This document shows, piece by piece, positions 1 through 11,059 of a stretch of DNA of 64,000 nucleotides. This DNA is from Lytechinus variegatus. Lineage: Eukaryota; Echinodermata; Echinoidea; Temnopleuroida; Toxopneustidae. Location of the stretch: NCBI RefSeq assembly GCF_018143015.1, contig NC_054756.1, positions 25,647,440-25,711,439 of the forward strand, written 5' to 3'. A program made the translations under genes and the position numbers. The stretch's first letter is position 1. Every line of letters starts with the position of its first letter. The notes under the pieces are model-generated. The model was given only the letters and a program-made list of their open reading frames with translations, did no database searches and was not told the origin of the DNA.

Positions 1-291
1 CACAAGAGAACAGAGAGAACGCCCTTTCTCCTCTTCACATACAAAATGTTGCCAAGGTTTGTTATGATTTTGATTTTGTTGTTTTCCCTTTTTATTCTCT
101 TTCACATTCAAATACATAGCACATTGATCTGATTTGTATGTAATATTGATTTGGAATCCCCAATGAATGAAGTCCTGTTATTCAATACATGTATTTATTT
201 CCGAAGTAGTCTTGGTTTTCACCGCAGTTTTGAATCCCCCCTCCCCCTGCATGAAATATGGATTGCTGCTCCCCTTTCGTAATCATGATCC
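1..291. other. Non-coding sequence, nothing recognised
   Basis: AT-rich sequence with no convincing open frame, RNA gene or repeat that I could recognise. It could be intron or upstream sequence of a gene lying to the left of the window. Confidence 0.4.
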
Positions 292-449
292 AGGCCCCGT
301 TACAAACAATGCATAAGAGTTACCATTATGGTAAATTTGCCCGTGGTAACTACCAGGGTAATGCTGATCAACAGCCAATAAAAATCAAGGATTTAATGCA
401 AGTTGCATTTCAAAGTTACCATAATGGTATCTTTTATGCAATGGGGCCT
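292..449. mobile_element. MITE-like inverted-repeat element
   Basis: The ends are inverted copies of each other: AGGCCCCGTT at the left and ATGGGGCCT at the right, each followed inward by a TTACCAT(A/T)ATGGTAA-like block. The 158-bp size and lack of coding potential fit a non-autonomous DNA element. The same GGGGCC-type ends with a 'tttcataaa' neighbour recur at 2323-2481, 3202-3348 and 46600-46765. Confidence 0.6.
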
Positions 450-737
450 AGAAGAGAAGAAAGTGCTCAAAATGACCCCACCTTGTACATACTTAACCCC
501 AAAATAAAAACGAATGATATAAATAGCAAGCTATTTAGGGATGATGACAGAGCATTGGGCAACTGGCCTGTCAACTGAAAAGAAGAAAAAATAAGTCTCT
601 TAGAATTAGATTTATACAAAGGTTAAAGGAAAGATATTTCACAATGCAGATACTGTAAATATTGCTCAAATTTTATTCACATATGTAATTGTCTTTTGTT
701 TTTCTGTATTCTCATTGGCTTTTCTATTTTTTCCTTG

Positions 738-992
738 TTATCATCATCATCAACATCATCATCCTCATCATCATCACCATCATTATCATCATCATCATCA
801 TTATCATCATCATTAACATCATCACCATCATCATCATCATCATCATCCTCATCATCCTCATCACCATCATCACCACCATCATCACCATCATCATCAACAC
901 CACCACCATCATCATTATCCTACTCCTCCTCTTTATCATAATAACCATTGGTATCATCATCTTCATCATCACATCATCATCATCATCATCAT
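738..992. repeat. Imperfect (TCA)n microsatellite followed by poly-C
   Basis: About 255 bases of nearly uninterrupted ATC/TCA triplets. The long Ile-, Ser- and Met-rich open frames here are artefacts of the triplet repeat. A run of about 16 C follows at 1016-1031. Confidence 0.95.
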
Positions 993-1063
993 GACTGACA
1001 TCATTATCATGGCCACCCCCCCCCCCCCCCCTCTTTCCAACTCTCTCTTCCTATTATGTGCAG

Positions 1064-1221
1064 GAGGTGCTCAAGGAATTCAGAGGCTGAGATCGAGAAG
1101 TCACCCTTTCTACCCAACAACTAACGCAGGCAGCTTGCCCCATGGAACATCACCAAGACACCGTCACCATTGTTTCCAGAACGAGTTATCAGGAGTCAAC
1201 ACAAAGGCAGTGCACATATAA
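1064..1221 (+). CDS. Possible terminal exon of an unseen upstream gene
   Basis: A strong acceptor-like sequence (pyrimidine-rich stretch ending in TTATGTGCAG at 1054-1063) precedes a short stretch of more balanced composition than its surroundings. One frame runs open to TAA at 1221; the other two stop at about 1090 and 1126, so the reading frame cannot be decided here. The AT-rich kilobase that follows, with AATAAA at 2268-2273, would then be 3' UTR. No domain is recognisable. This is an inference from splice and polyadenylation signals only. Confidence 0.2.
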
Positions 1222-2322
1222 AATGGAGATGTCCAATGGTAGATGCATGTACATGGGACTAGGTCCAGAAATTTAGAAATGAGGAAACACAAAATATCAA
1301 TGAATCCTACATATTTTAATTAAAATTTTTAACAAAAATATGTTATTTTACAAGTTATGCAACTTCCCCCTTCAACACTTGGTCAGCCACCTCCCATAAG
1401 CTCTGTGTGCTTGGTATCAGGGTGTTAGCTTTGCTATGTGAAATGTGCAGTGTGCATGTCATTCAAAGCTTTTCGTTAATCAAGGAGGGAGGTGGGGGCA
1501 GGGGTGTAACCTTATTTTTATCTTTCGTCTTGAATGATATGTTTTAAAATTGTTTTAATATAACATGACAAGCTCACTTATTCGTGGGTACTGATTCCCT
1601 TTTCTAAAGAAGCATTAAAATTCTTATTTTACAGTTTATGTTTTAAAAATTTAGTTATGTTATGTCTGAAATAAGTTGCGGGGGGGGGGGGGGGGGGGGT
1701 GGAAGGGGGCTGATTGTGGGCAAGAGGGCATACTCGAGGGGGGGTGTCTGTGAAAATGATGAATTATACATATTTTCAATTATTACTTTTTATACATGTA
1801 TATTTTTAGAGACACAGTTGTGCCTTTTATTAAGAAAAATATGATTGAGTTATGAATTTTTAAATTTTGATGATATTTAAACTTTTTTGTTAATTTTCTA
1901 TTGAGCATTATTAGAAGCTTGCGCAATTCTTCATACATTTGTCAATTTTTTATGGATTGATAATGGGCTCAAACATTCATATCTTTCTTAATTGTATTTG
2001 TAAGGTACTAATTTTCCTGATTTTAAATGATAAAGATCAATTTCAAGTGATGGGGGGGGGTACTTCTCCATTTACAAGTTCAATATCCAGGCAGCATTGT
2101 GCCTACTGTTTCGCACACGTATATCACAAAAGAAAACACAGTTTTAGTATGCTGAAGCATACATAATTTGATTTTTAGAAAATACGAAAATATTTTATAT
2201 TGGGATCTAATCAAATCATAATGACCTGTAAATATTGTAAATAGTATGTTTACTTTTGAAATATATCAATAAAAAAATGGATAATCGTATGTATCTTGCA
2301 TGTATTTTTTTCTTGAAGTTTC
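1222..2322 (+). other. AT-rich non-coding stretch, possible 3' UTR
   Basis: No gene seen. It holds a poly-G run at about 1680-1699 and a polyadenylation-like AATAAA at 2268-2273 on the plus strand. It may be the 3' UTR of the putative exon at 1064. Confidence 0.3.
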
Positions 2323-2481
2323 GGGGCCTGTTTCATAAAAGACTTGAAACTGTTGTAACTTTGCAATAATGGCAAATTCCATGGTAACGGGGCTCAGCAG
2401 CCAATCATAATCAAGGTTACCATGGTAGCTGCCATAAAGGCAAAGTTACAAAAGTTGCAAGTAGTTTATGAAACGGACCCC
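2323..2481. mobile_element. MITE with GGGGCCTGTTTCATAAA-type ends
   Basis: The left end GGGGCCTGTTTCATAAA is matched by the right end TTTATGAAACGGACCCC in inverted orientation. Further internal complementarity surrounds CCATGGTAAC and GTTACCATGG. The element is 159 bp and non-coding, of the same family as 3202-3348. Confidence 0.75.
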
Positions 2482-2516
2482 TGAACCCTTAGGATTGTGA
2501 AAAAAGACAGCACAAC

Positions 2517-3015
2517 TGGAGAATGTACAAGGAGAGTGAGGGGGTGAGAGGGAAATAGGGGGTAGGATGTGTGTGAGAGCAAGGGAGAAATAGAGGGAGG
2601 GGAAGGAAAGGAAGAGAGATATGAACAGAGGAGAGAGCAGGGAAGAGAGGGAGAGAGAGATACAGAGCATTAGACTATATACATGTTAGAGAGGAGAAAG
2701 GTTGCTACATGTTGGAGATTTCGGGAAGGAGTGAGGGGGGGGGGGTGGTGAGTAGGGGAACTGGAGAAGAGGAATGGAAGATGAAAGAGAAGAACTTGAA
2801 GAGAGGGTAGTAGAAATATAAAGAAAAGGGCTAGGACATGGAGAGAAGAGGCATGGGGGGATGAGTAGGTGAATGGATAATTTAAAGAAATTGAAGAGTA
2901 CGGAGAAGATAGAGGAAGATGATAGATATAAAGAGGATATATAGACGGAGGAGAAAAGAAGGGAAGGACAATAGGGGAAGAGGTGATAGAGAAAGGGATT
3001 GGGCAGGGAAAAGGA
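2517..3015. repeat. Homopurine (GA-rich) tract of about 500 bp
   Basis: The plus strand is almost entirely A and G (GAGAGA, GGGAGA, GAAAGG) with few pyrimidines. The Ser/Leu/Pro-rich minus-strand frames across it are compositional artefacts. Confidence 0.9.
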
Positions 3016-3201
3016 GAATATCACAAAAACATTTGATTAGCTCGACTGTCCTTGATCATGAGCCCATTGCAGAAATAGTCTCATTTTAAACCCGACTATA
3101 AGTACTATCAATAGTGAATCCCTTATACGCGAATTTCACAGGTTGAAAATTTGATTGTTGGGAGTTCCGTTTGATCACAACCCTTCCTGCAACGGGCCTT
3201 A

Positions 3202-3348
3202 GGGGTCCGTTTCATTAAAGTTGTTACAATAACAAAATTACAATGATGGTTAAAAGCTACTGAAATCCTTTAATCCGATTGGCTGATAGTAAATTTGTTA
3301 TAGAAATCTTGCGTTTGTTATTAGAACAAGTCATTATGAAATGGGCCC
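3202..3348. mobile_element. MITE with GGGGTCCGTTTCATTAAAG end
   Basis: The left end GGGGTCCGTTTCATTAAAG and the right end CATTATGAAATGGGCCC form a diverged inverted pair of the same family as 2323-2481. A further fragment of this family starts near 3580. Confidence 0.65.
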
Positions 3349-4830
3349 AGGACTGTCAAGTTGCCTGAAATGGGAGCATTTCACGAAACAGTACTTGAAT
3401 TCCATTATTTGAAAAAGCTACTGAAATGCTTGCATCCGTTTGGCTCAGAGCAAATTTGCCAGTGGAAATCACCTACGTGTCCTGAAACTCCTCCCTCCCT
3501 TTTCTCACCAACTCCTTGCCGTCGAGACGATCCTCACCTCATAATTATATTCTTCTGCTTCAAGCCATATTTCACTAGGGGCCTTTTTCATAAAACTTGT
3601 TATAATAAACATGTTACGATAACAGTTAAAAATAAATTATGATTTAATTTTTTTTACAAAAACATTTTTTAAAGATGAAACATACTGCCATATTTTGGTT
3701 GCAAACACGTACTAAATACGTACTGGCAGGTCTGACTACACCTATCCCCCAAAAATATTTCTTTTTTTTTCTCTCTCATCCATCCGATACTCATCTTTCA
3801 ATTTCCAACTCAATCATTTCGAAACAATTTCCTTTCACTCCAACCATCATCCATACAGCTCATGTTAAGATTATCCACATGGCGATCTGCACATTCCATC
3901 TTTCATTTTTTTCTTATTTTTCACTTTTCACATTCAGTACCTAATTTGGTAGGATTTTTTTTACATGAAAAATGAAGATGGGGAATGCCATTAAAGTAGA
4001 CGCACATTGTGAAAAACAATCAACATCCAAAATGACATTTTCTTCAGAAACTCTTGTTTATTATATTTTTTTTCTTCAATGTTAACACCTTTTAGAACAC
4101 AATACTAGAAACTTTGGTTTCATAACACTTGTAACAGCATTTTTTTTTTTAGAAACAAAACAAACTTTTATACATTATTCTTTTCTTTGACACAATTTGA
4201 TTGAATGATAATGGAAAATATATCATGCAATTAGTACCACAAAAAATACAAAAGAGAAATGAAATATGATGAAGCATAATTGGAAACAAACCAAACTATT
4301 ATTTATGACAAGAAATTCTTGCTACAAAAAGCTGAGTAGGAAACTTGCCACTGCACTCATTTCCATTAATTTTTTCTTGAATTCTTTTTCTTCAAACTCA
4401 AAGTTAACACATTTTCTTAAAAAGTTTTCCTGTATTTACACTGTATCTAATCTAAGTCGTTAATGACTGATATTTGATTATTTGTCGTAATTTTGAAACT
4501 ATCAACGACATGACTTTAACAGGACAAGTCATTGGCAATAAATGTTCAAGAAAGCTTATAATCACCAGAAGGTATTATACGCAAAATCTACCGTAAACCG
4601 CGTTTTATACAAGGCATCCCAAGTTAGTCATTACCAAGTAAAATAAATGCAATACAGTATCACTATATCCTCCTTGGATCATGCTGATGTCTGCATTTGT
4701 CTTATTACATGAAAGAAAGTACAACACTCTTGAATAATATCACTACCAGTAACATCTGCTGTACATAGCACATGGAATGTCACTATCTCATTAACTACAA
4801 TAGGGTGTACTGAGAAATCAACAATGATGG
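3349..4830. other. Intergenic, nothing recognised
   Basis: AT-rich sequence with T and A homopolymers and small fragments of the GGGGCC-end MITE family near 3360 and 3580. No supported gene. Confidence 0.5.
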
Positions 4831-6391
4831 TAAATATCAGAATTAGGAAACCTGAATGATTCAATGATGATCTGTAAATAAGTTCTACTACTAAACATTG
4901 CCAAGATGAAAACAATAATCAGCGGGTGGTTTCAAGTTTGGTGTTGATCCATCGGTGTTTGGGTCAAATTTAATGTCAGCATCTACCAAATTTCAATTGC
5001 AGCTGGTACGGGGGATGAATTTCACGATGGATCGAGATGTTAATGATGTGATCTGGATGATTTCTATGAACTCTGAATAGGTTTTGAAGCTTGGGGAAGC
5101 AATTTAAAGTGTGCCTCTAACACCAATACCAACACCAAACTTGAAATAACCAAACTTGAAATCACCCATTATCTCTTAACCATGACACGTTACCCCAAAA
5201 GTAAATATTAGAATTAGGAAATCTGAGTGATTCAATGATGATCTATAAATAAGTTCTACTACTAAACATTGCCAAGATGAAAACAATAATCAGCAGGTGG
5301 TTTCCAGTTTGGTGTTGATCTATCGGTGTTGGCTCAAAATCTACCAAATTTCAATTGCAGCTGGTACGGGGGACGAATTTCACAAGGATCAAGATTTTAA
5401 TGATGTGATCTGGATGATTTTTATGAACTCAGAATAGGTTTTAAAGGGGAAGTTCACCCTGACAAAAAGTTTACTGTAAAAATAGCAGAAAAAATAATAA
5501 AAAATATTGCCGAAGGTTTGAGTTATTAGAATTTCAATTATTTGACTTGTGACGTCATATGCGAGCAGCATTCCTACATACCGAATGGTAAAAAATCAAT
5601 GAAATGTCATTTTCTCAGAAAATTGAAAATGGTTTTCACTGTACCTTTTGTATATCAATAGACAAATCATTTCACACCCGATCATGAATAGAAAACAAAA
5701 TTAAGTCATCAGGAACCATACAAAATTTGAAATTCATGCATTTTACATTATATAACACATGGGGCAGCTGCTCGTTTATGACGTCACAAATCCAAAACTT
5801 TGAACTCTAATAACTTTATTACTCTTTAACGGATTTTCCTCAAACCTTCACCAATATTTTTTACTATTTTTTTTGCTATTTTTGCAACAAAGTTTTCTTC
5901 AGGGTGAACTTCCCCTTTAAAGCTTGGGGAAGCAATTTAAAGTGTGCCTCTCACACCAATACCAACACCAAACTTGAAATAACCAAACTTGAAATCACCC
6001 ATTATCTCTTAACCATGACACGTTACCCCAAAAGTAAATATTAGAATTAGGAAATCTGAGTGATTCAATGATGATCTATAAATAAGTTCTATGACAGAAA
6101 CTTGCCAAGATGAAAACAATAATCAGCTGGCAATTTCGATTATGGTGTTGATCTATTGGTGTTGGGTCAAATTTATTGTCAGCATACATCAAATTTCTAT
6201 TGAAACTGGTATGGGGAAAAAAATCGCGAGGGATTCAGATGTTGATGATGTGATCTGTATATGACTTTTATGAACTCAGAATAGGTTTTGAAGCTACGTG
6301 TAGGGGAAGCAATCTTAATTGTGCCTCTGACACCAACACCGAACTTGAAATTACCCTTTATCTCTTTATCATGACACATTAACCCCAAAAT
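4831..6391. repeat. Triplicated unit of about 0.36-0.38 kb
   Basis: Three head-to-tail copies start at 4831, 5212 and 6035, each with TAAATAT(C/T)AGAATTAGGAAA and then the landmarks 'gattcaatgatgatct', 'caagatgaaaacaataatc', 'gaataggtttt' and 'gcctctaacacc'. The middle copy is lengthened by a MITE at 5446-5915, while the first copy shows the matching empty site near 5090. No coding potential. Confidence 0.9.
5446..5915. mobile_element. MITE with GGGGAAGTTCACCCTG ends
   Basis: A 470-bp element with near-perfect inverted ends GGGGAAGTTCACCCTG and CAGGGTGAACTTCCCC, flanked on both sides by TTTAAA. Because TTTAAA is itself palindromic, the target duplication could be TA, TTAA or TTTAAA. It interrupts the second unit of the tandem triplication; the first unit is uninterrupted at the same place. 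A second, more diverged copy lies at 15447-15899. Confidence 0.9.
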
Positions 6392-7691
6392 GTCATTTAT
6401 TCACTTAAAGAGTGTAGTTAGCAAAGCGAAATCCTTCTTGTAACAAACAGATTGTTCTCAAGCAAAGTACCTAGCTGGCAAGAGGTGAAAATACACAGAC
6501 CTTGCTGTGATTTGTGAATTTCACTTTTCAAGTCCGGTCTGGGTCTTCAAAATGCATTTTTACTTTTCCACAACCCTGCAAGTGTGTCACAGAGGGTTGA
6601 AATAATTATTATCTTTTTCGTAATACTCTAAATTATATTACATTACATTTATTTGAAAGTATATTCTGAATGGTCTCTTGTTCCCATTTTTCTTGAGACA
6701 GATTCAAAACATCTCATCATTTTCTTTATAGAGTGCATATTTGTTCAGGTAAACACAGACAACTTTTAAGTTTTAACTGACATACATGTAGAAGATATCT
6801 ATATCCATAGCATACTTGGGCAATTCAATGATTTTGTAATGCAAGCTGAAAATATATTTCAACTTGAGAAAACAGTACTGGAGTTTAACTAAACCAATTT
6901 AGAAAGAAAAAAAAATGTTTTGGCATCTTTGCAGTTATCTTTTTAACATCGCCATTACATTTCCTGGCTTGCTGTGGGGCGTTAGAATTTCCGTGCACGT
7001 CAATCCCCATTCTTGTCGGTCTAAAAAGGTCATGTAATCTCTATAATTCACTATTGTGCCATACACAAAAAATAAAAGGGGCACGTACGTACAACCTATT
7101 GCCCCTTCTGCAAGCCAGGCAAAGGATACTACTACTACTACTGCTACTACTACTACTTAAACTACTTCTACTTTTACCCCTACTGCAGTACAAATATTAC
7201 AATTCTGAAGACTTTCACTTAAACCAAAGAAAACTTATCTTATAATGGAGGGGGATTATATGGCACATCAAGAATTTCTGAAAAGAATTGCCACCCTCAA
7301 GGCCCTGATTTGGACTTGTGTACTGAAACCAGTTTGATTTATCTTTGACTTTTCTCAATATCCACCTGTTGATATTTAAAGCTTCGATCAGGGTCTGTAT
7401 ATGCAGACTACATGAAAAGCCTAGTGGCAAAATGTATGAATCTCATAGTCATCACAAGCGAAATCAACCTGAACATAAGTGGAGTTGAACTAGTGTACGG
7501 TGAAGAAGTCTTAACCGATAAAGTCTTAAAATCTATACATTAACAAAATAAAGTAAACATCTTGGAGTTCTGTATCGCTTGAAGCAATGGGAAAGAAAAA
7601 AGAACATGGACTTGACTTTTTGATTGATGCATGTGATTTCCATTTAAAATTCTTCTGAAGAGGCCTTGACATAATTAATCCATTATTTATG
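6392..7691. other. Intergenic, nothing recognised except a CTA repeat
   Basis: No supported gene. A short (CTA)n/(TAC)n microsatellite lies at about 7126-7180 and creates the Leu-rich plus-strand frame there. Confidence 0.5.
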
Positions 7692-8595
7692 ACAAGTGGA
7701 ATGCCTCTGGCCGTCTCACCTGCATCACGCGGTTCAATATAGCAGCAGTGCTGACTTTGAAAACTACTCTAACTCACACAAGATGTTCAGTGATACATGG
7801 TTACTCTCATGTTCATTTTTTATGAACTAGACCAATAAACTTACAGAGATATGATGGTTATTCAACAAAAAAACCCAACATGGCCAAAGTTCATTGGCCT
7901 TACATGACCTTTGACCTTGATCATGTGACTTGAAACTCGCACAGGATGTTCAGTGATACTTGATTACTCTTATGTCCAAGATTCATGAATCAGATCCATA
8001 AACTTTCAAAGTTATGATGGTAATTCAACAGATACACCCAATTCGGCCAAAGTTCATTGACCTTTGACCTTGGTCATGTGACCTGAAATGCGCACAGGAT
8101 GTTCAGTGATACTTGTTTACTCTAATGTCCAAGTTTAACGAACTAGACCAATAAACTTTCAAAGTTATGATGGTAATTCAACAGATACCCCCAAATCGGC
8201 CAAAGTTCATTGACCTTTGACCTTAATCATGAGACCTGAAACTTGCACAAAATGTTCAGTGATGCTTGATTACTATTATGTCCATGTTTCATGAATCAGA
8301 TCCATAAACTTTCAAAGTTATGATGGGAATTCAACAGATACCCCCAATTCGGCCAAAGTTCATTGACCCTAAATGACCTTTGACCTTGGTCATGTGACAT
8401 AAAACTCAGGCAGGATGTTCAGTGATAATTGATTAACCTTATGTCCAAGTTTCATGAACTAGGTCCATATATTTTCTAAGTTATGATGTCATTTCAAAAA
8501 CTTAACCTCAGGTTAAGATTTGATGTTGACGCCGCCGCCGCCGTCGGAAAAGCGGCGCCTATAGTCTCACTCTGCTATGCAGGTGAGACAAAAAA
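7692..8595. mobile_element. GTCTCACC-end element with internal DR1-bearing tandem repeats
   Basis: The limits are set by comparison with the shorter copy at 9348-9594: both begin ACAAGTGGAATGCCTCTGGC and end GGTGAGACAAAAAA. Just inside is a 13-bp perfect inverted repeat, GTCTCACCTGCAT (7713-7725) and ATGCAGGTGAGAC (8577-8589). The interior is about four tandem units of roughly 153-163 bp, each with 'ttcagtgata', 'ttatgtccaag' and 'ggccaaagttcattgacc', and a GC-rich block ('gccgccgccg') near the right end. No transposase is present, so it is probably non-autonomous. Confidence 0.85.
7905..8386. promoter_or_regulatory. Array of four DR1-type nuclear-receptor half-site pairs
   Basis: TGACCTTTGACCT occurs at 7905-7917, 8058-8070, 8211-8223 and 8374-8386. 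On the opposite strand it is two AGGTCA half-sites separated by one base, the DR1 arrangement recognised by RXR/HNF4/COUP-type receptors. The four sites are spaced 153, 153 and 163 bp because each lies in one internal repeat unit. That the motif matches is seen directly; that any receptor binds is inference. Confidence 0.5.
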
Positions 8596-9232
8596 TTAGA
8601 ATAGATAATAGACATAAAAAATTATTAGTTGCCACCTGCAGCCATGAACAACACAAAACAATTAAACAAAATGAATGCATATGTACATGCACATGTAAAA
8701 TTGACTAAATAAAAGCATACATAGTCACACAACTCTCCTGAGAAGTTTGCATACGATAGCCCATATTCTGAACTGTAGGACAAGTGAAAAAAAAAAATCT
8801 ATTTCAAATACCTTGCTGTGGTATGTGTAGGGACAAAAGTCAGAATAATAAAAGCTGATGTAGTGGGTACACATGCATTTCAAATATTAACTAAGATTTT
8901 GTGTCTTGAAAGTAGTTCTGATAAACATAGATGTATATCATAAAGGGATTTTCGAGATTTAAATTTTTTTGAAAATACTGTCCAATAGGATTTTTTATTT
9001 CCAGTTGCGTAATGGGAACCCTAACATTAATCATCAATCAACTGCTGGCAATGGCATGTTTGCCAAGATATTTCAAATGATTGGTATAATAGTGAACCCT
9101 GTGTTCAGAATATGGACCTATTTCAATATCTTATCGTTTGATCATATCTTTCAGCTGCAGATACATGCTTAAAGTTTGAATACTGTACAGTAATCAGATA
9201 TTACAAAAACGAGACAGCAAGAATGTGACAGG
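8596..9232. other. Intergenic, nothing recognised
   Basis: AT-rich sequence without a supported gene or repeat family. Confidence 0.5.
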
Positions 9233-9800
9233 TATTGAGGAAGAGAGTGACAGAAAGAGAGAGAGAGCAAGGAAGAGGGGGAGAGGTGGGAGGGGGGAAA
9301 AGAGAGAAGGCAATGGGAAGAAATGGGTGGCAAAGATACAGAGTAAAACAAGTGGAATGCCTCTGGCTGTCTCACCTGCATCACGCGATTCAACATAGCA
9401 GCAGTGCTGACTGAAAACTACTATAACTCGCACAAGATGTTCAGTGATACTTGGTTACTCTTATTTCCACGTTTTATGAATTAGACCAATACACTTACAG
9501 AGATAGGATGGTAATTCAACAAATTCAACAAATGACGCTGCGTCGGAAAAGCGGCGCCTATAGTCTCACTCTGCTATGCAGGTGAGACAAAAAACAGAGA
9601 GAGAGAAATAAAAGAGGGCGAATTTAAAAGTGATAGTATTAAAGAGAGGGAGAGAGGAGAATAAGAGAAAGCGAGATATTCCCATCAAGCGGAAGACAGG
9701 AAGAGGAAGTAAAGAGACCGAAAAAGAAGTAGAGAGACGGAGAAAGAAGTAGAGAGACGGAGAGAAAGTGAGATGCACATTCACACACGAGAGAGGATTA
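9233..9800. repeat. Homopurine GA tract split by a transposable element
   Basis: Purine-only GAGAGA/GGGAGA-type sequence occupies 9233-9347 and resumes at 9595-9800. The GTCTCACC-end element at 9348-9594 sits between the halves, so it appears to have inserted into one purine tract. Confidence 0.8.
9348..9594. mobile_element. Short, internally deleted GTCTCACC-end element
   Basis: A 247-bp relative of the element at 7692-8595 with the same outer blocks and inverted GTCTCACCTGCAT ends, and the same right-hand 'gtcggaaaagcggcgcc' block. It keeps only one internal repeat unit and has lost the DR1 motif. Confidence 0.85.
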
Positions 9801-10203
9801 GGAGAATAAATACAACTACCTGAATATTAATAAACTCAACATATACACTACCAAATCTACATGGGTAAATAGTCTTACTAATGACATGAGTTTGACTTAA
9901 ATATAAAGCTGGACACAATTATCCTAACCATCTTGAACTTATAGCTCTTAAAGGGCAAGTCCACCCAAATGAAAAGTTAATTTTAAGAAAAGAAAAATCC
10001 ATTAAGCATTTCACCTGATGAGAATTTCATCAAAATCGGATGTAAAATAGGGAAGTTTTGACATTCTAAATCTTTGCTTTAATTTGGCAAAATAGTTAGA
10101 TGCACATCCTGGTCAGTATGCAAATAAGAAGAGCGGTGAAGTCTCCCACTCACTATTTCTTTTGTGTTGTATTATATGAAACATGAAAAATTCTATTTTT
10201 CTC

Positions 10204-10552
10204 AGTGTTTCCACAGATCCAAAACAAATTTCCTGAAACTAAATAAAAAATTTCCCGAAATTCAGAGACATTTCCTGCAATTTTCAAGTTTGATTTTTAA
10301 CAAAATTGGGCAATATTACAGAGAGCCTTAATTTGGTCCAACCGACCAAAATCAAGGAATTTTACACATTTTGTTCACATCCTTGCAGAGTGCGAGCTAA
10401 AATTTCGAGCTGCATATAGATCTAAACAGTTCCTTAAAGTTAACATGAATATTAAAAGGGCTATGCTATGTTTAATTGTGATTTCCTGGAATTCTTAATT
10501 TCTCAAACCTTTCCTGAAAAAAGTCAAAATTTCCTGAATTTCGGGAAACACT
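10204..10552. mobile_element. Small element with AGTGTTTCC ends nested in another MITE
   Basis: The left end AGTGTTTCC and right end GGGAAACACT form a short inverted pair. The interior repeats 'tttcctgaa' several times. It has no equivalent in the related MITE at 52486-53087, so it looks like a later insertion. Confidence 0.55.
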
Positions 10553-10841
10553 AAATTTTCTACTCGTCATGTGAAACAAAATTTTATTCCTCCCTGAACA
10601 TGTGATATTACTATTATTTAAACAGTTTATGATTAAGTCAAGTTGGTCCTTGTTGTCAAATCTGTAAGAATTTTAATATTGTATAATTTAAACAATAGAA
10701 AACAGAAGAAATAATGAGTGAGGGTTATCATTGACTCTCATTTGCATATTACCGAGTTGTGCATAAAACTGTTTTGTGAAAAATAAGCGAAACTTGAAAA
10801 TGTCATTCATATCAGATTTTGCTGAAATTTTCAGCATTATG

Positions 10842-10847
10842 TTTATT
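10842..10847 (-). terminator. Candidate polyadenylation signal for the multi-Tudor gene
   Basis: TTTATT on the plus strand reads AATAAA on the minus strand, about 210 bases past the stop codon at 11060. It lies inside the right arm of the MITE at 9951-10900. Whether it is used is unknown. Confidence 0.25.
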
Positions 10848-11059
10848 TGATTTTGCTCTATCGATTCGAATTAACAATTTTCTGGGGTGGACTTGGCCTA
10901 TAACAATCTTTGTCTTGCAACATGCAAGATCAAACAAAATCCGTAAAAAGATTTCTGATAGAATACAAGAAAACATTATTCATGATCAACCTAAATAGAA
11001 TCTGGAAGACATGGCATTTGAAGGAAAACATACAAGAGAAAGAAAACATGATATCAATC

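Larger units (their letters stand above)
9951..10900. mobile_element. MITE with AGGGCAAGTCCACCC ends, carrying a nested insertion
   Basis: The ends AGGGCAAGTCCACCC (left) and GGGTGGACTTGGCCT (right) are inverted copies. Internal blocks ('tttcatcaaaatcggatgt', 'ctcactatttc', 'tttgcatatt') are shared with the 0.6-kb element at 52486-53087. The extra length comes from a second element at 10204-10552. The left end abuts TTAA. Confidence 0.8.

Noticed and set aside
689..994. Open frames of about 100 codons on both strands
   Set aside because: They are translations of a (TCA)n microsatellite with Ile, Ser or Met runs and no other content.
2446..3024. Minus-strand frames rich in Ser, Leu and Pro
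   Set aside because: Produced by the homopurine tract; no start context, splice sites or domain.
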